Assembly: GCF_000004075.3 (NCBI RefSeq)
Contig: NC_026660.2
Location: 7,254,001-7,318,000 of the forward strand
DNA: 64,000 nt
Source: Cucumis sativus
Lineage: Eukaryota > Streptophyta > Magnoliopsida > Cucurbitales > Cucurbitaceae
Reading direction: 5' to 3'
Below, piece after piece: positions 48,308-60,400 of the stretch. The first letter of the stretch is position 1. Every line of letters starts with the position of its first letter. The notes under the pieces are model-generated. The model had not been told where the DNA came from and made no database searches. It was given only the letters and a program-made list of their open reading frames with translations. Both the position numbers and the translations under genes were made by a program.

Positions 48308-48523
48308 AATAAAATGTGTTGTAAATTGGGTCTTTCCTCAAAAGGCAATTCATGTGTTTTCAACCATCCCATTATTTCATGAATTTGATTCTCTTGTGCC
48401 AGTAACAGCTCTACAAGATCATTATTGCTCTTACAGAAACAAAAATTGAGGTTTGGATCAATGAAACTCGAATTTATCCCAATATTCTTCTCCTTATTCT
48501 TTGTTATCTTACATTCTTAGAGC
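48308..48523 (-). pseudogene. Orphan exon-like open frame
   Basis: An uninterrupted minus-strand frame of about 70 codons, bounded by TAA on both sides, reads IGINSSFIDPNLNFCFCKSN and then NDLVELLLAQENQIHEIMGW and LKTHELPFEERPNL. The second half has heptad-like Leu spacing and a balanced mix of charged residues that is unusual for random DNA this AT-rich. It has no early Met, and no partner exons were found upstream, so it may be the last exon of a decayed gene. Family not recognised. Confidence 0.3.
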
Positions 48524-49651
48524 TTGTAATAATTTGGTTCCTTCTTAGTTTCTTTTATTGTTTTATGTTTGACACCCAATGTAACGTTTGATCATATACC
48601 TAGGAACTACTCATTTTTTAAATAAAAACATTTGTTCATCAGTTTTTTAAATAAGTATTAAATGACTCAACTTCATTGATAATTAATCTTTCATTACCTA
48701 GTAGAATAAAGAAAACGACTCATAAGTCTTCTCACTCCTCTTTTTTTCTTTTACACTTAATATTGAAAGTTGTAAATTTACGGTCAGATTGGAATCAGAG
48801 CATGCATTAACCATTTTCTTAGGTCTTTAAATGCATATGAATTGTTTTAACTCTAAAATGACAAAAAATTATTTAACTTCAAAAAATATATCTCAAATAT
48901 CTAAAACTCAACCCTATTTAAAGTAGCCAATTCTTCATCATAAAAAATAATAATAATAAATAAATAAATAGCTAATTCATTAATAGACATAAAAAAAAAT
49001 AGTGACCAAAATTCATGTTAGGCATGAGTTTTAACTTTTAAGGCATGTGACTCAAGTAGGACATAGTTTTGGACAAATGACTCATGACCAATATACCTCA
49101 CTATATTAATTCAAGTACCCCCAATAACTTCTTTAGCTACCACACCTACAGCGACTTAATTAATTTTATGTTCACCTAAGTGGTCAATTATTTTAATCAA
49201 TTGAATAATTCAATATGGTGATTATTTGTATTTAATAATACCACTAACTGGAGAGAAAGAGGGAGTTAGATTTAGAATATAAAAAAATAAAGTAAAAAGA
49301 CAATGATCCAATAACATCTCTCCAAAATTGTCCTTTTCAATACATTAAACACACTATATTAAAATCTCAGCATAGTGAGTTACATAATTAAAGAGAAAAG
49401 AAAAAAAAAGGTCTTTTGTACGTATTACATGAGTAAATATTAAGCAAGTGTCGGCAAATGTAACAATGATTCAAAACACAGCCAACTACATTATAAAACT
49501 ATACAATATAATAGCGGCAACCTTGTATATTGTAATTAATTACAAAGACACCCTGGCTATATATATATATATATAATAATAATGATAAGGAAAAACAAGT
49601 GTGTATAGATATATATTTAGTGATTAATTTAATTTATAGGGTTTTCGATTT
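48524..49651. other. Intergenic DNA and cyclin 3' region
   Basis: AT-rich with an (AT)n run near 49560-49575. The part next to 49651 is the likely 3' UTR of the minus-strand cyclin gene. No gene. Confidence 0.45.
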
Positions 49652-50432
49652 CTACAACATAATACGAGCGATTTGATTAATATATGTTGTTTGTTGGTTT
49701 TGTTTAGATTTCAACTCTTCAGCACATCTTAATGTTCTTTCTATATGGTATCCTCCGCCAATGCTAACTTCTCTCTCTAAATGACAACAATAGCTCTCAA
49801 AAACACTTAGATTTACATGGCATTTGAATCTCATTAGAAACAAAAAATCCATCTCTAGTTGGTTCATTTCCTTTGTTGTCAATCCCCCGACTCTTGCGTA
49901 GTACGAGTTTCTGTAGTTCCTGTTCCCCAAAACAAACCAAACAGTACTTTGTTAAATCATCACTCAATAACTTATATAGATGGAATAAAAAAGTTATTGG
50001 AAAAGAGGAGAAGACTTACATGTCCTCGACATATTTAGAAGCAACCATGACGGTAGTGATGAGAAGACGATGAACATTTCTAAGAGTAATCCTAAAGGAA
50101 GGATTCTGTTGGCAAAATCGATCAATATAAACATAAGCAACAACGTAGACACAAGGAGCAGCTTTGGTGTAACGAAATATCCTCTCCAAATAACACTGAA
50201 TGGACATGTCGGGGGCCTCGTCACGGCAATCGAAAACAACAGCACCCTTAGACGACGTGTAGTTTCTGGCAATACGATGGTTTCTGGCCATATTTCTCTC
50301 GATCAAAGAAGCAACAACACTGATAACTAATGGGATTTTAGAATAATCCTCACTGTGAGAGTAAGAGTACAAATCAGATCGAAGCTTTCTTGGGGAAATT
50401 GGAATAATCATATTATTGGAGTTTGCGGCCAT
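49652..50432 (-). CDS. Cyclin-U2-like (P-type) cyclin
   Basis: Two exons (50432-50020, 49919-49652) join AT/G to 226 residues. P-type (U-type) cyclins resemble yeast PHO80 and partner CDKA-type kinases, linking nutrient or hormone state to division. The N-terminus ISPRKLRSDLYSYSHSEDYS, then PLVISVVASLIERNMARN, matches the CYCU2 (CYCP3) subgroup as I remember it. The cyclin box runs from about residue 70: FDCRDEAPDMSIQCYLERIF, VYVVAYVYIDRF (the family's 'YIDRF'), NVHRLLITTVMVASKYVEDM, then NYRNSYYARVGGLTTKEMNQ and LEMDFLFLMRFKCHVN. The single intron after KYVEDM is where U-type cyclins usually have one. The tail is longer than in typical U4 cyclins. Confidence 0.92.
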
Positions 50433-53400
50433 ATTTAATAATTATATGATAAAATTGAGAATCTTTGGAAATGAAAATGAGAAATGGAGGGATTTATATA
50501 GGGAGGGAATTTGGATTTTGGGAAGGTGAGTGGAAAAAGATGAAGAAGATGAAGATCAAGAAATAAGATATGGGTGCCTGTTGTTTGTAAAGACAAAGTA
50601 CAAACAAAACAGCTAAGCTTTTAATGAATTGAATATTACACATAAAGATGAGATTTTTTTTTTTTTTTCTCTTTAGTTATATAATTTTTTTGGTGTTTTA
50701 ATTAGAGGGTCGCCGACAGTGGTGAAAAGGTAGGGAGGAGGGAGATGGAGATGGAGATATTAATGATTTTGAGTAATATTTTGTTCTATATCATGAGCTA
50801 CATGTGTATTATTATTAATTCTTTCATCTTATTTATTCTAATATATAACACAAAAGAAAACTAATAAGAATCGAAAACACTTTTCATGTCATAATAATTA
50901 TATGGTCTAAACTTGTGGTCATATTTGATTAGATCCAATATATATACTACTTTTTTTCTAAATATTGTAAATATGAAAATAAGATACAAATTAAGTATTT
51001 ATAGATATGAGACATGAGAAAAAAATATATAAATATAATAAAATTTAGCTCTACCACCTAGTTCTATCAATAATAGTTGATAAGGTGTTTTTACTAACAA
51101 TAGAGTCTCTTCGATAGATTTTATTATATTTATAATTCCTTAAAATTGTTACCCTTGATTATACATTTTCTTCAAAAAGAAATTAGGTTAGAAAATGATA
51201 TTTGTTTGTTTTGTTCAAGATTCATCTTGGACCGACTAGATTTCAAAATATGTCCAACTAGATTTCAAAATATTAAATTTTTAGTTGAAGATTTGAGTTT
51301 AGTTTTGATTTAAACTTTAATTATAAAAATAATATTATAATTTTACTTTGGATGTATGTTTTGTTTCAATTTTTTACTTTTATTTTAAACATTTGCACTC
51401 TTTTTAACTCCAATTTTTTATTAAACACGTATCCATGTTTCACTTGTATGAAATTTTAAATAATTAACTTTAACAATGATTAAAAAAATTAAAACTTGAT
51501 GGACTATAATTGGTTTTCAATCCTTTAAATCGGGATTAACTAAAATTGTAAATCTTGAAACAATCTCGAGACTAAATTGAAATAAAATTGTGAGACTAAA
51601 AGTATACAACCTTTTTAAAGTGTAAGCACAAACTAAAACCGGAAATGTGAGCATAAAAAAAAAAAAAAAAAAGTATATTGTTGGTAGATGTTCTTGTTTG
51701 ATGGGCGTGGGTTATGAGTTATGAGAGTGTGTGGGAATTGGTTGAAATGTCTCTATAAATTAGGGGTGGGGTTTGGGGGAGTACGAACTAGGAAGGTAGC
51801 AGATTTACACGTGCACTGTTTCTTTGACTCTATTTTTTTTGTTTTTAAATTAAAAAAGTAAGATTTAGGGTTAATTGATATAGTCCAAAACTCCCATTGT
51901 TGTATTGTTGTATCCTTGTTTGTTGCTGAGTGAGTGATGAGAAGGCCGGCCTTCAATTTCCATCTCGAAAACAACAATTTTGGTCACCTTCTAAACGCAG
52001 AACATTACGGATCCCTGTCTTCTTCTTCCTCTTCCTCTTCTTCTTCTTCTTATTTATTATTATTTTTTTTTTAATGTGGTCATATTTTAATATTTACTAT
52101 TAAAACCATTAACTGTAATATGCTATATTTTATCAATTGGAGTCATTTTAAAAGGTTATTATGTCATTATAAATTCATCTAAGTTTTTCATTTATTTGTT
52201 TTTGTAATTGTAGTTGGTCAAAGATATAAGTACACAACGTGCATGGTTTTAGTCTAGTTTTTTTTCTTTTTTATTTGTAATTTTCCAGATTTGGTTCAAC
52301 CTAGAGTCTACTGTTGAGAACTTAATTAATTGGAATAATGTTACATTGAAGCTCTCAACAAAGCCTTTCTTTTTTTCTCCCTCTGATCTTTTAAGAAAAA
52401 TGCATTATTCTACCTTGAAAAATATTATCAAAGTGACGTATATGTTTGATCATTTATGGGAAAAAACCAAGGAAATCAATATTCAGAGCATGGGTTACTG
52501 AATCGTTCAATATGTGTTTATGTATGGAATATATAAGTTACTACAAAAAAACGAATAATGCCTAAAAACTAAACTAATACATAGAGCCGACTTCTTCAAA
52601 ATGTTTTAGCCTAGTTTACAGTTTTAAGTAGTGTGAGAGTTTAAATGACATAACTATCATATTCTTAAGGAATGAATTTTTGGATTTTTCATCCCTATCA
52701 ATACCCCCTTTCTTTTGTATATATGTGTAATTTCATCACAATGAAATTTGAATATATATCCAATTGAAAAATGCATTTAGCTTTTGATATTTCAAAATGT
52801 ATTTATTTAGATATCTAGGCCCTAAAATGAAAAATCTCTCAATCTCATGCTTTGGCCCTCAAAATCTTTCCATTATTCAAGGCCCACAGTCCATAAAAGA
52901 CCTGACCTAAAACGGTCTGTAAATGGGCAGTCCAATTATTTTCCTTCTATTATTTCCAATCATTCTATGGGTATAGTATATGATATACTTTGTTCATTTT
53001 CTTTTCGATTCATCCGTGTTTTCCCCTTTCGGTTTTTATTAGATGATGTGAAATTAAATTTATCTTTATCAATCCGTTTAAGTTTTAAGATCAGTTGATC
53101 ATTTAAGACGATATCAGGACACATATGTTCAAACTTTCTATAAAGTGAGGGGTGTCACAATTAAATTTACTTTCACTCATCAACTTAAGTTTTTTGGTCA
53201 ATCAATAATTTAAGTGTCTTTTCAAGTATATATTGACAAAGCGTCGTCCATAAAAGGTAAACAAGATAACTGTTGAATGTTGATATTAAAAAAAGCATTA
53301 TATGAATCGCAATAGTAATAATTTATATAAAATAGATTAATTACAACATATATACAATAGTCGAACAAAGCATTCATGTGTGAGAATATGTTAGGGTTTA

Positions 53401-53920
53401 ATCTATTTTAACATGTGCTAGTCACAACAAATAAAGCATGGGAAAGAAACACATGCAAATTCATATAAATATTTCATCAAAAAAATCTCACAAAAATACA
53501 TAAATAATTATATTGTCCAACAAACTTTAAAATATTGGACCAAGTTGGACATTGAATAATCTTCATCCTCAATGCCAAAATCAACCAAACCTAAATCTAG
53601 GAAGCTCAAAACTCTCCACACAGACATAAATATATCCAAAATCTTAATGAATGAATTATAGATTTGTTTCTCTAAACTTTTAAAATATTAGGTAGTACCT
53701 AAACTTAAAGTTATTTTAGACTCCACCTCTTTCTTGTTTTCTTCTTTAAGAAAAAACAATTTTATAGATAATAATTAAATATATATATATAACAATATTT
53801 TAAAAAATAAATTACAAATATAACATCGATAGACTCTCGTAGGTTTTGTTATGTTTTTTTAAAAGTGTTGATATACCACTTATTCTTTGAATATAATTTA
53901 TATATTTGCAATGGTCCATG
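50433..53920. other. Large intergenic region, left part
   Basis: Contains the cyclin promoter (with a GATGAAGAAGATGAAGATC purine-rich leader), a CT-rich microsatellite (CTTCTTCCTCTTCCTCTTC) near 52020-52052, and, at 51750-51830, a TCTATAAATTAG box followed by a G-rich stretch and ACACGTGC, which could be an isolated promoter without a visible gene. The frames listed here are not coding-like. Confidence 0.4.
53036..53222 (+). repeat. Diverged repeat pair
   Basis: Two similar blocks, about 53050-53108 and 53158-53213, share AATTAAATTTA, then TTTAAGTTTT or CTTAAGTTTTTTGG, then GATCA or GGTCAATCA and ATTTAAG. A third relative is at about 58646-58705 (ATTAAATTTATATTTAAG, then TGGTCAATTAATAATTTGG). 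The phrase resembles fragments of plant retroelement-associated repeats. Confidence 0.45.
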
Positions 53921-54270
53921 TAAGGGTGTTAAAGAAAATGAGCAATCCAACCAACTCAAATTATTCAACTTAAACCATAAAACCCTAATGCATTTGGCCT
54001 TCATGCTTCAACGATCCATTTTCCTAATATATTGGATTTTCATTCCACTCCGTGACACTTCCACTAAGCAATTACGAAGATATTAGAAAAAAAAAAAAAC
54101 AAAAAAAAAGGACCAACCTACCCATCCAACTCGAATTTTTTGGTTGAGTTGGATTGGGTTGACCCCTTGCACATTGAACCGGTAGAATTTATTTTTTGCG
54201 AACTCGAATAATTTGAGTTAATTCATATTTTTTTCTAAACCCGATCCGACCTGACTTATGTCCACCCTTA
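53921..54270. mobile_element. hAT-type MITE
   Basis: A 350-base segment starting TAAGGGTGTTAAAG and ending CCACCCTTA, so its ends TAAGGGTG/CACCCTTA form an 8-base inverted repeat like the TAGGGGTG ends of plant hAT elements. Flanks GGTCCATG (53913-53920) and TGTCCATT (54271-54278) match at 6 of 8 positions, consistent with a worn 8-bp target-site duplication. Inside, TTGAGTTGGATTGGGTTGAC and AACCCGATCCGACC echo the GGGTTGGGTT repeats of such elements. There is no transposase. Confidence 0.7.
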
Positions 54271-54389
54271 TGTCCATTTTCTTAACAAATTAATAATAAT
54301 AAAAAATGAAGTTGGAAGAATTAAAAGAGAGAAAATTCATAGTGTGAGAAAAATGAGATGGTATTGGTAATAAGTGATTTTGACCATAA

Positions 54390-54965
54390 CTCATCACGTG
54401 AAAACAAACACACACACTTTCTTATATATATAAAAGAAAAGAAAAAGCTAACCAATCACAGACCTTCCAACAACAATACGTTGGCCAGTTCTAAAAAGAG
54501 GCGCGTGGATGACACGTGGCAAAGCTAATAAAGAGCAAGCCGCTCTGTCAAGCTTTAGGTCCGTACACGTGTAACGATAAAGAGCGAATTTCATTTCCCC
54601 ACGCGCAGTCATTTTCTGCTTTAACCTTCTTCACTTTCATATTCCACGTCATTATGCAAACTTAGTTTATACCACTTTCTCATCACTAATTATTAATAAA
54701 TTAATATCTACTTCTATCTTTCTTAGAGAAATTCACAAATGTAACAAAATCTACACCTATACCTCCATTATATACATCAAATGCAATATTTGGTTTTAAG
54801 TTAAATTTGACTAAAAAGTAAAGTGTTTGAGATAACTATGCCCCACTTATTATTGTTATGAGTATTATAATAAAAGCATTACCTGGCTTGTTTTCCTCAA
54901 ACGCGTTCCTTCTGCCACCACATGTCGTTTGGATATTTTAGGCAACCTCACTTCCACGTGTTTGA
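54390..54965. promoter_or_regulatory. Cluster of four G-boxes
   Basis: Perfect CACGTG palindromes at 54395-54400, 54513-54518, 54566-54571 and 54955-54960, plus GCGCGTGG near 54501 and CCACGTCA near 54644. The block 54480-54660 is visibly richer in GC than its surroundings and looks like a conserved regulatory island. No gene with a good coding frame begins nearby; the closest downstream gene on the plus strand is the PIF-type gene at 57449. Confidence 0.5.
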
Positions 54966-57448
54966 CACATCGTATCCATCCATCTACTCACTCCCAATTA
55001 TAAACTCATATAAACATTATAATATAATCTTTTCCTATGTTCTATATATTAAAATCCTTTTATCTTTCACATTCATAACAAAGCAAAAACAAAAAAAGAA
55101 ACAAAAAGTCCTCTTTATATATGTATGTATAGGAAGTGAAATAAAAGGACTTGACTGTTAGTAGAAGTTGTGGTATAATAATAATCTAATCATTCTTTTC
55201 TTTTATACACATTTTTATGGATGGTTGAACTTGTGGTTGATATTTTAGTCCAAATGAAACTTTCCTTTTTTAAATAAATCATACAAAACTATGAACAATC
55301 CAAGAAAAATAATTAAAATGTTGTAAGTAAAAGCTTTTAGATTTGAAAAACTAATGAATCATAGAAAATAAAATATCTTTTTTAGTTTGTAATATATATA
55401 ATTGCACTCAAACTTGTGGGAGATATCCTTTATCCCCACACACCAATTTTAGAGAGGTCCACGAAACCTTTAAACCTTTAAATATTAACTAAATAATTTC
55501 TTTTACTTCATTTTGATTTCTAGATATATATTTTTTCTCCCAACCAATTGTGTTAAATATCTAAGGTTGAAGCTCTACCGTACCAACTATATTATATATT
55601 CATGCAATCATTTATAGATATTCTAACACACTAGTCTAATTAATAGCGGAGTGAAAATACTTATAGGACAAAACTCAAAAGTAAAACTATTCAAGTTTTA
55701 AATAGCTAGATATGTATATTAAATGAAGAATGTGGAAAGGAGATAACATGAAAGAGTGTCAGGTTATCCAATCATCTAGGAAACTTTTAAAGGAACCAGT
55801 CGTTGGTCTTTATTCGTGTCATATGCTACTAGTTGTTGGTTGGGACTAAAAATTGTCCCCACAATTTAATATGAGTCTCTTTCAACATGTTTTATCTATC
55901 TTCGTTGTTTTTTTTAAAAAAATATTATATGAGAAAAAGAAAAAGAATCTAGAATTATTCAATTATAAGATATAAGATATAATGTTGTATAAAACAATTT
56001 AAAAACTATAAAGTTGGGATCGAGAGGCAGCTCAAAGAAAAAGGTATAATTTGTTAAATTAGGAAGTACCTTTCAATTATTTTAAAGCCTTTTTCTTAAG
56101 TGCATTTATCATATAGTCTACACAAATCTTAACAACTCAATTTTGATATAATATATAATAAAAAATGTCAATATATAATTAATATTTTTTGTTTATGAAA
56201 ATATGAAACGTGTGGATGAAAATTTAGCAGTGATGTAGAGGGTAGAGAGGAAGGATTTGGTGTCCAAAAAGATAACTCAACCCAAAGAAAAGAAAACGAT
56301 GAGGGGAGTGGGTTTGGAATTTTATGTATATAGTAAATTAGAGAGAGGATGAAGAATGGGACAAACAAGTCCATCACCCTCGATCAAAAACACAGCAGAG
56401 AATAGCATTCTTTAAATTTGGGTCTAAACTAACATTAGGCTGTGCTATAAACCCTTGATATGTGAGCTTTCATTATCCATAAAAAATATTGAAATAAAAG
56501 ATTTTGGACTTAAGAACTTTTTGTTAATTTAAAATACTTATAACTCATTAATTTTAATTTTAATTAATTATAACTCATTATTTTTACTATCTTTCTTAAC
56601 TGTTAAAATTAATATTAAAATGAAACATCATTGTAAATGAGAAAGTTTTGTGGTTGGATATATAAAATTTGAAAATTTGCTAATATTTTGATTTTTATTA
56701 TATTTAAAAATATTCATATTCTAATTTTTTTTAATTATTAGCAATTAATCAATGAACACAAACAATACACAAAAAATATAGAGATTTATATACAAATATA
56801 TTTGGTTCACTAACAATATATTAGTTATACATACGTCCACAAGTTAGAAGAAGAACAATATTATTAAAGATAATGTTTTCATAATACAATACGAAGTCTT
56901 TAGATTGGAGAAATTATATATTATAGTTTTCTAAATTTTAGGACTAAAATCATAAAGAGATACGTATGTTCAATACAAGAAGTGAAGAGCTTTCGGAGGC
57001 AACACTAGTTCACTAACCGATCAACGAGACCCGTATTAGATTGTTTGCAATTTGGTTGAATGAATTCAAAATATTTTAACAATATAAAAATGCGGACTAC
57101 TTGAATGGAATATTTGGCTAAAAAAATAAAATTAAAATATAGAAACTAAATACAAAAGATGAAAAAATAGTTAACTTTTTAAAATTAAAAAAGAAAAACT
57201 CAAAATTGGTGAATAAAACATTTTAAAATTTTAAAACGAAAATAAAAGGGAAATAAAAAAATGGAAAAAAATTGTGAAAAATTACTATTATGTATCATAT
57301 CCAAAAGTTGGACCCTTAGCTCAATTAATTAAATAACTATATTTCATTGATTTGCTATAACACACAACACCACCGTCTCTCTCTATTTTCTCAACCACCA
57401 AAACGAAACACACACAACACACCCAACCAAAAAAAAGCTAAACAAAAC
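54966..57448. other. Upstream region of the PIF-type gene
   Basis: AT-rich. Directly before the ATG is a pyrimidine-rich leader (CCGTCTCTCTCTATTTTCTC near 57373-57392) and A/C-rich sequence. The minus frame at 56168-56377 has no recognisable domain. No other gene. Confidence 0.4.
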
Positions 57449-60400
57449 ATGAGTCAGTGTGTTCCTAATTGGGACCTCTCCGAACCCCCACCTTCCTCCG
57501 CGGCTGCCGGCCGTCCCCCTTTCCAATCCTCATCCTCCGCAGACGACGTCGTTCCATTGTAATTTTCTCTACCTATTTCTATTTTTTTCAAATGCCTTTT
57601 CTAATGGGGTTTCTTACTTTTGGATTTTGGGTTTCGGGTTTTCTTCTGGATAGGTTTGAATATGAAGTGGCGGAACTGACATGGGAAAATGGGCAATTGT
57701 CTATGCATGGCCTGGGCCTGCCGAGGGTAACCGGCAAGATTCAGAACAGCGGTGGCGGGGGCGGTGTTGGTTCTAAGTACACGTGGGATAATAAGCCGGC
57801 ACGTGCGAGTGGCACGCTTGAGTCATTGGTGAACCAAGGAACTCGCCATGGTAAGAATAATATTAGTTTTGATATTAACACCGACGACACCAGCCACGGC
57901 GGTGCCAATGATTTGGTGCCGTGGTTTTCCGACCACCATAGGCAAACGCCGACCGCTTCCACCGCCGACGCCATGGTTCCATGCGACGGCGAAAAGTCGG
58001 CCACGGTGGGTGGTGGCGGCGACAAGTCGAGTGATATCCCTGTGGCGGCGCGTAAGGAGGACGAGGACTGTAGAGTGATCCATGGAAAACGTGGAAAGGT
58101 AGTGGCGCGTGTGGTTCACGCGGAGGGGGAGTGGAGTAGCTGCCGGAATCAGATCAGCGTGAGTGGCAACCGGGAAAGTGGTCAGAAAGTGACGTTGAAC
58201 AGTAGTCGCGATAGGAATTTCGTCGCCGTTGACGTTAGCGTTGGGTTCACTGCTACCACTGCCACGTCACAAGGGTCGCTTGATAATACAAGCTCCGACA
58301 AGCCGTGCGTTAAGAACACCACCGTCACCACTACCGACGACCATGATTCTGTATGCCATAGCACACATCAGGCAAGATTTTTATTAACTAAAATTAAAAC
58401 GGATTGTTTGGATTGATTTTTGTTTTCTCTAATCTTTTAACTTGAAAATACATTTTTTCAAGTACATCGATCTTTTTGTAACAACTACCATGGTGGATTT
58501 TAGTATTCTATCACACTCTTCCCACTTTAATATTCTTTTAATCTCTTTTTGTACCAATGTTATTAAAAACTCGGTCACTTTTATTATTATTTTTTTTAAA
58601 AAAATAGTTTTTAACAATATGTTTTCCATTGGAGGAGGATATGATATTAAATTTATATTTAAGTTTAAGTTTGGTTGGTCAATTAATAATTTGGACAAAG
58701 ATTTTACGTCAACACATTAAATCAAATAATAGTAATTAGGTTTAGTCTGAATTGTATCCATTCTCATGCTCTCTTTTTTCTCACTTAATTTTCTTTTGTC
58801 ATAGATAAAATTTTATTAAGTGATGTCTGAGCTACATAAAAATAGAATAGAAGACTGCCAGTTTTCTTTTGGGGTTAGAATCAAATATTAGATATGAAAT
58901 ATGAAATGGTATAGTTTTATTTTATTTTTCGAGTCAATTATTATTTATTTTAGAACGAGAGATTTGCTTGTGCTTTTTTCATATATGTGTATATATATTT
59001 GATCTATTAAATTGGAGAAGGATTATGAACACGTGAAGGTGGAAGAAGAGGACGAAGGAGACAGAAAGAAAGAGAATGCCAAATCCTCAGTTTCTACTAA
59101 AAGAAGTAGGGCTGCTGCTATACATAACCAATCTGAACGTGTAAGTTTTTTCTCTTTTCTCTACTTTTTTTCTTTTACTTAAATAGCAGAATTATAAAAA
59201 ACAGCAAAACTAACTTTGTAGGAAAATTAAGTGTTTTTCTTTATTATTATTTTCTAAAAAGCTTCTTTTAAGTAACAATAATAAAATATTTTAGTTTGTT
59301 TTAGTATATCTGTGTGAATTGATTTAGTCATTGTTTAATTTGTGTATAGAAAAGGAGAGACAAAATTAACCAAAGGATGAAGACATTGCAAAAGCTGGTT
59401 CCGAATTCCAATAAGGTACACATGGAGCCCATTTTTTTTACACCAAAATCTCCCAGATTGGTTGTGTAGGTTTTTATATTTCTGGGTTAAAAAAAATTAA
59501 ACTAGAAAATTTTTTGTATTCAATTATCTTTCTGCGGTAAACTTTAATACATAACAATTACTATAACAATTTAGTAATGATATGATTTAGTCATTATAGT
59601 AGAAAATTTTGTGGAGGTGTAATTAAATGTGACGACTACTTAATTCACATTAACGACTCATCATTTTTCTTTTGTATTTATGATAGATTCTGATAGTTGT
59701 TTCATGACGCCTTCATTACACCTTAACACAAGATTTTTCTGAATAGATACTAAATCATTACGAACATAAACCACATGGGAAGTAAATTGTTACATTTGAA
59801 ACATAATAATTTATTTTGATTTATTAACTCCTTTGTATTAATCAAATTAGCGGTTAGCATAAAGCATGTTTTCAAATGAATATTACTAGTACATTTTCGA
59901 TAATTGTCAACTACGAGATGTCAAAAGAATATTATTGTTTATTTTATGTTGTAACTGGAAAAAAATATCTAAACTTTGACCATTGATCCAAAAGTACTTT
60001 ATTGAATAAAAGTTACAATGTTACTTCAGAATAATTTTCATAAATGTTGTGGAGTCGTTCTTTTAGACTTTCACACGAGTGTCCTAGTCACTATTATATT
60101 GCTCCACATCAATATCACTTCGACTTTTTGTCCAACATTTTAAAGAATTTTTACTCCAAAAATAATATTGAAATATGTATAAAAGGGCATGTTGTTAAAA
60201 AATAAGACTATTTTTGAAATACGACAAAATTCAAGGTATTTTTGTTATATATAATAACTTAGCCTACATTTTAGTTAGAATTACTTGACCCATATGTTGT
60301 GTGTTTTTTCTTATAAAACGTGGAAAAACACCCTTTGAAAAAGAATCATCTAAATACATTTTACAAATTAAAAGATGTTTATTGATCCTAAAGTGGGTTT

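Noticed and set aside
51752-51830. TATA box with a G-rich leader and ACACGTGC
   Set aside because: It looks like a promoter, but no coding frame or exon structure follows on the plus strand.
57741-58364. Several opposite-strand and alternate frames in exon 2 of the PIF gene
   Set aside because: They follow from the GC-rich exon; none shows domain features, and the sense frame carries the phytochrome-binding motif and joins the bHLH.
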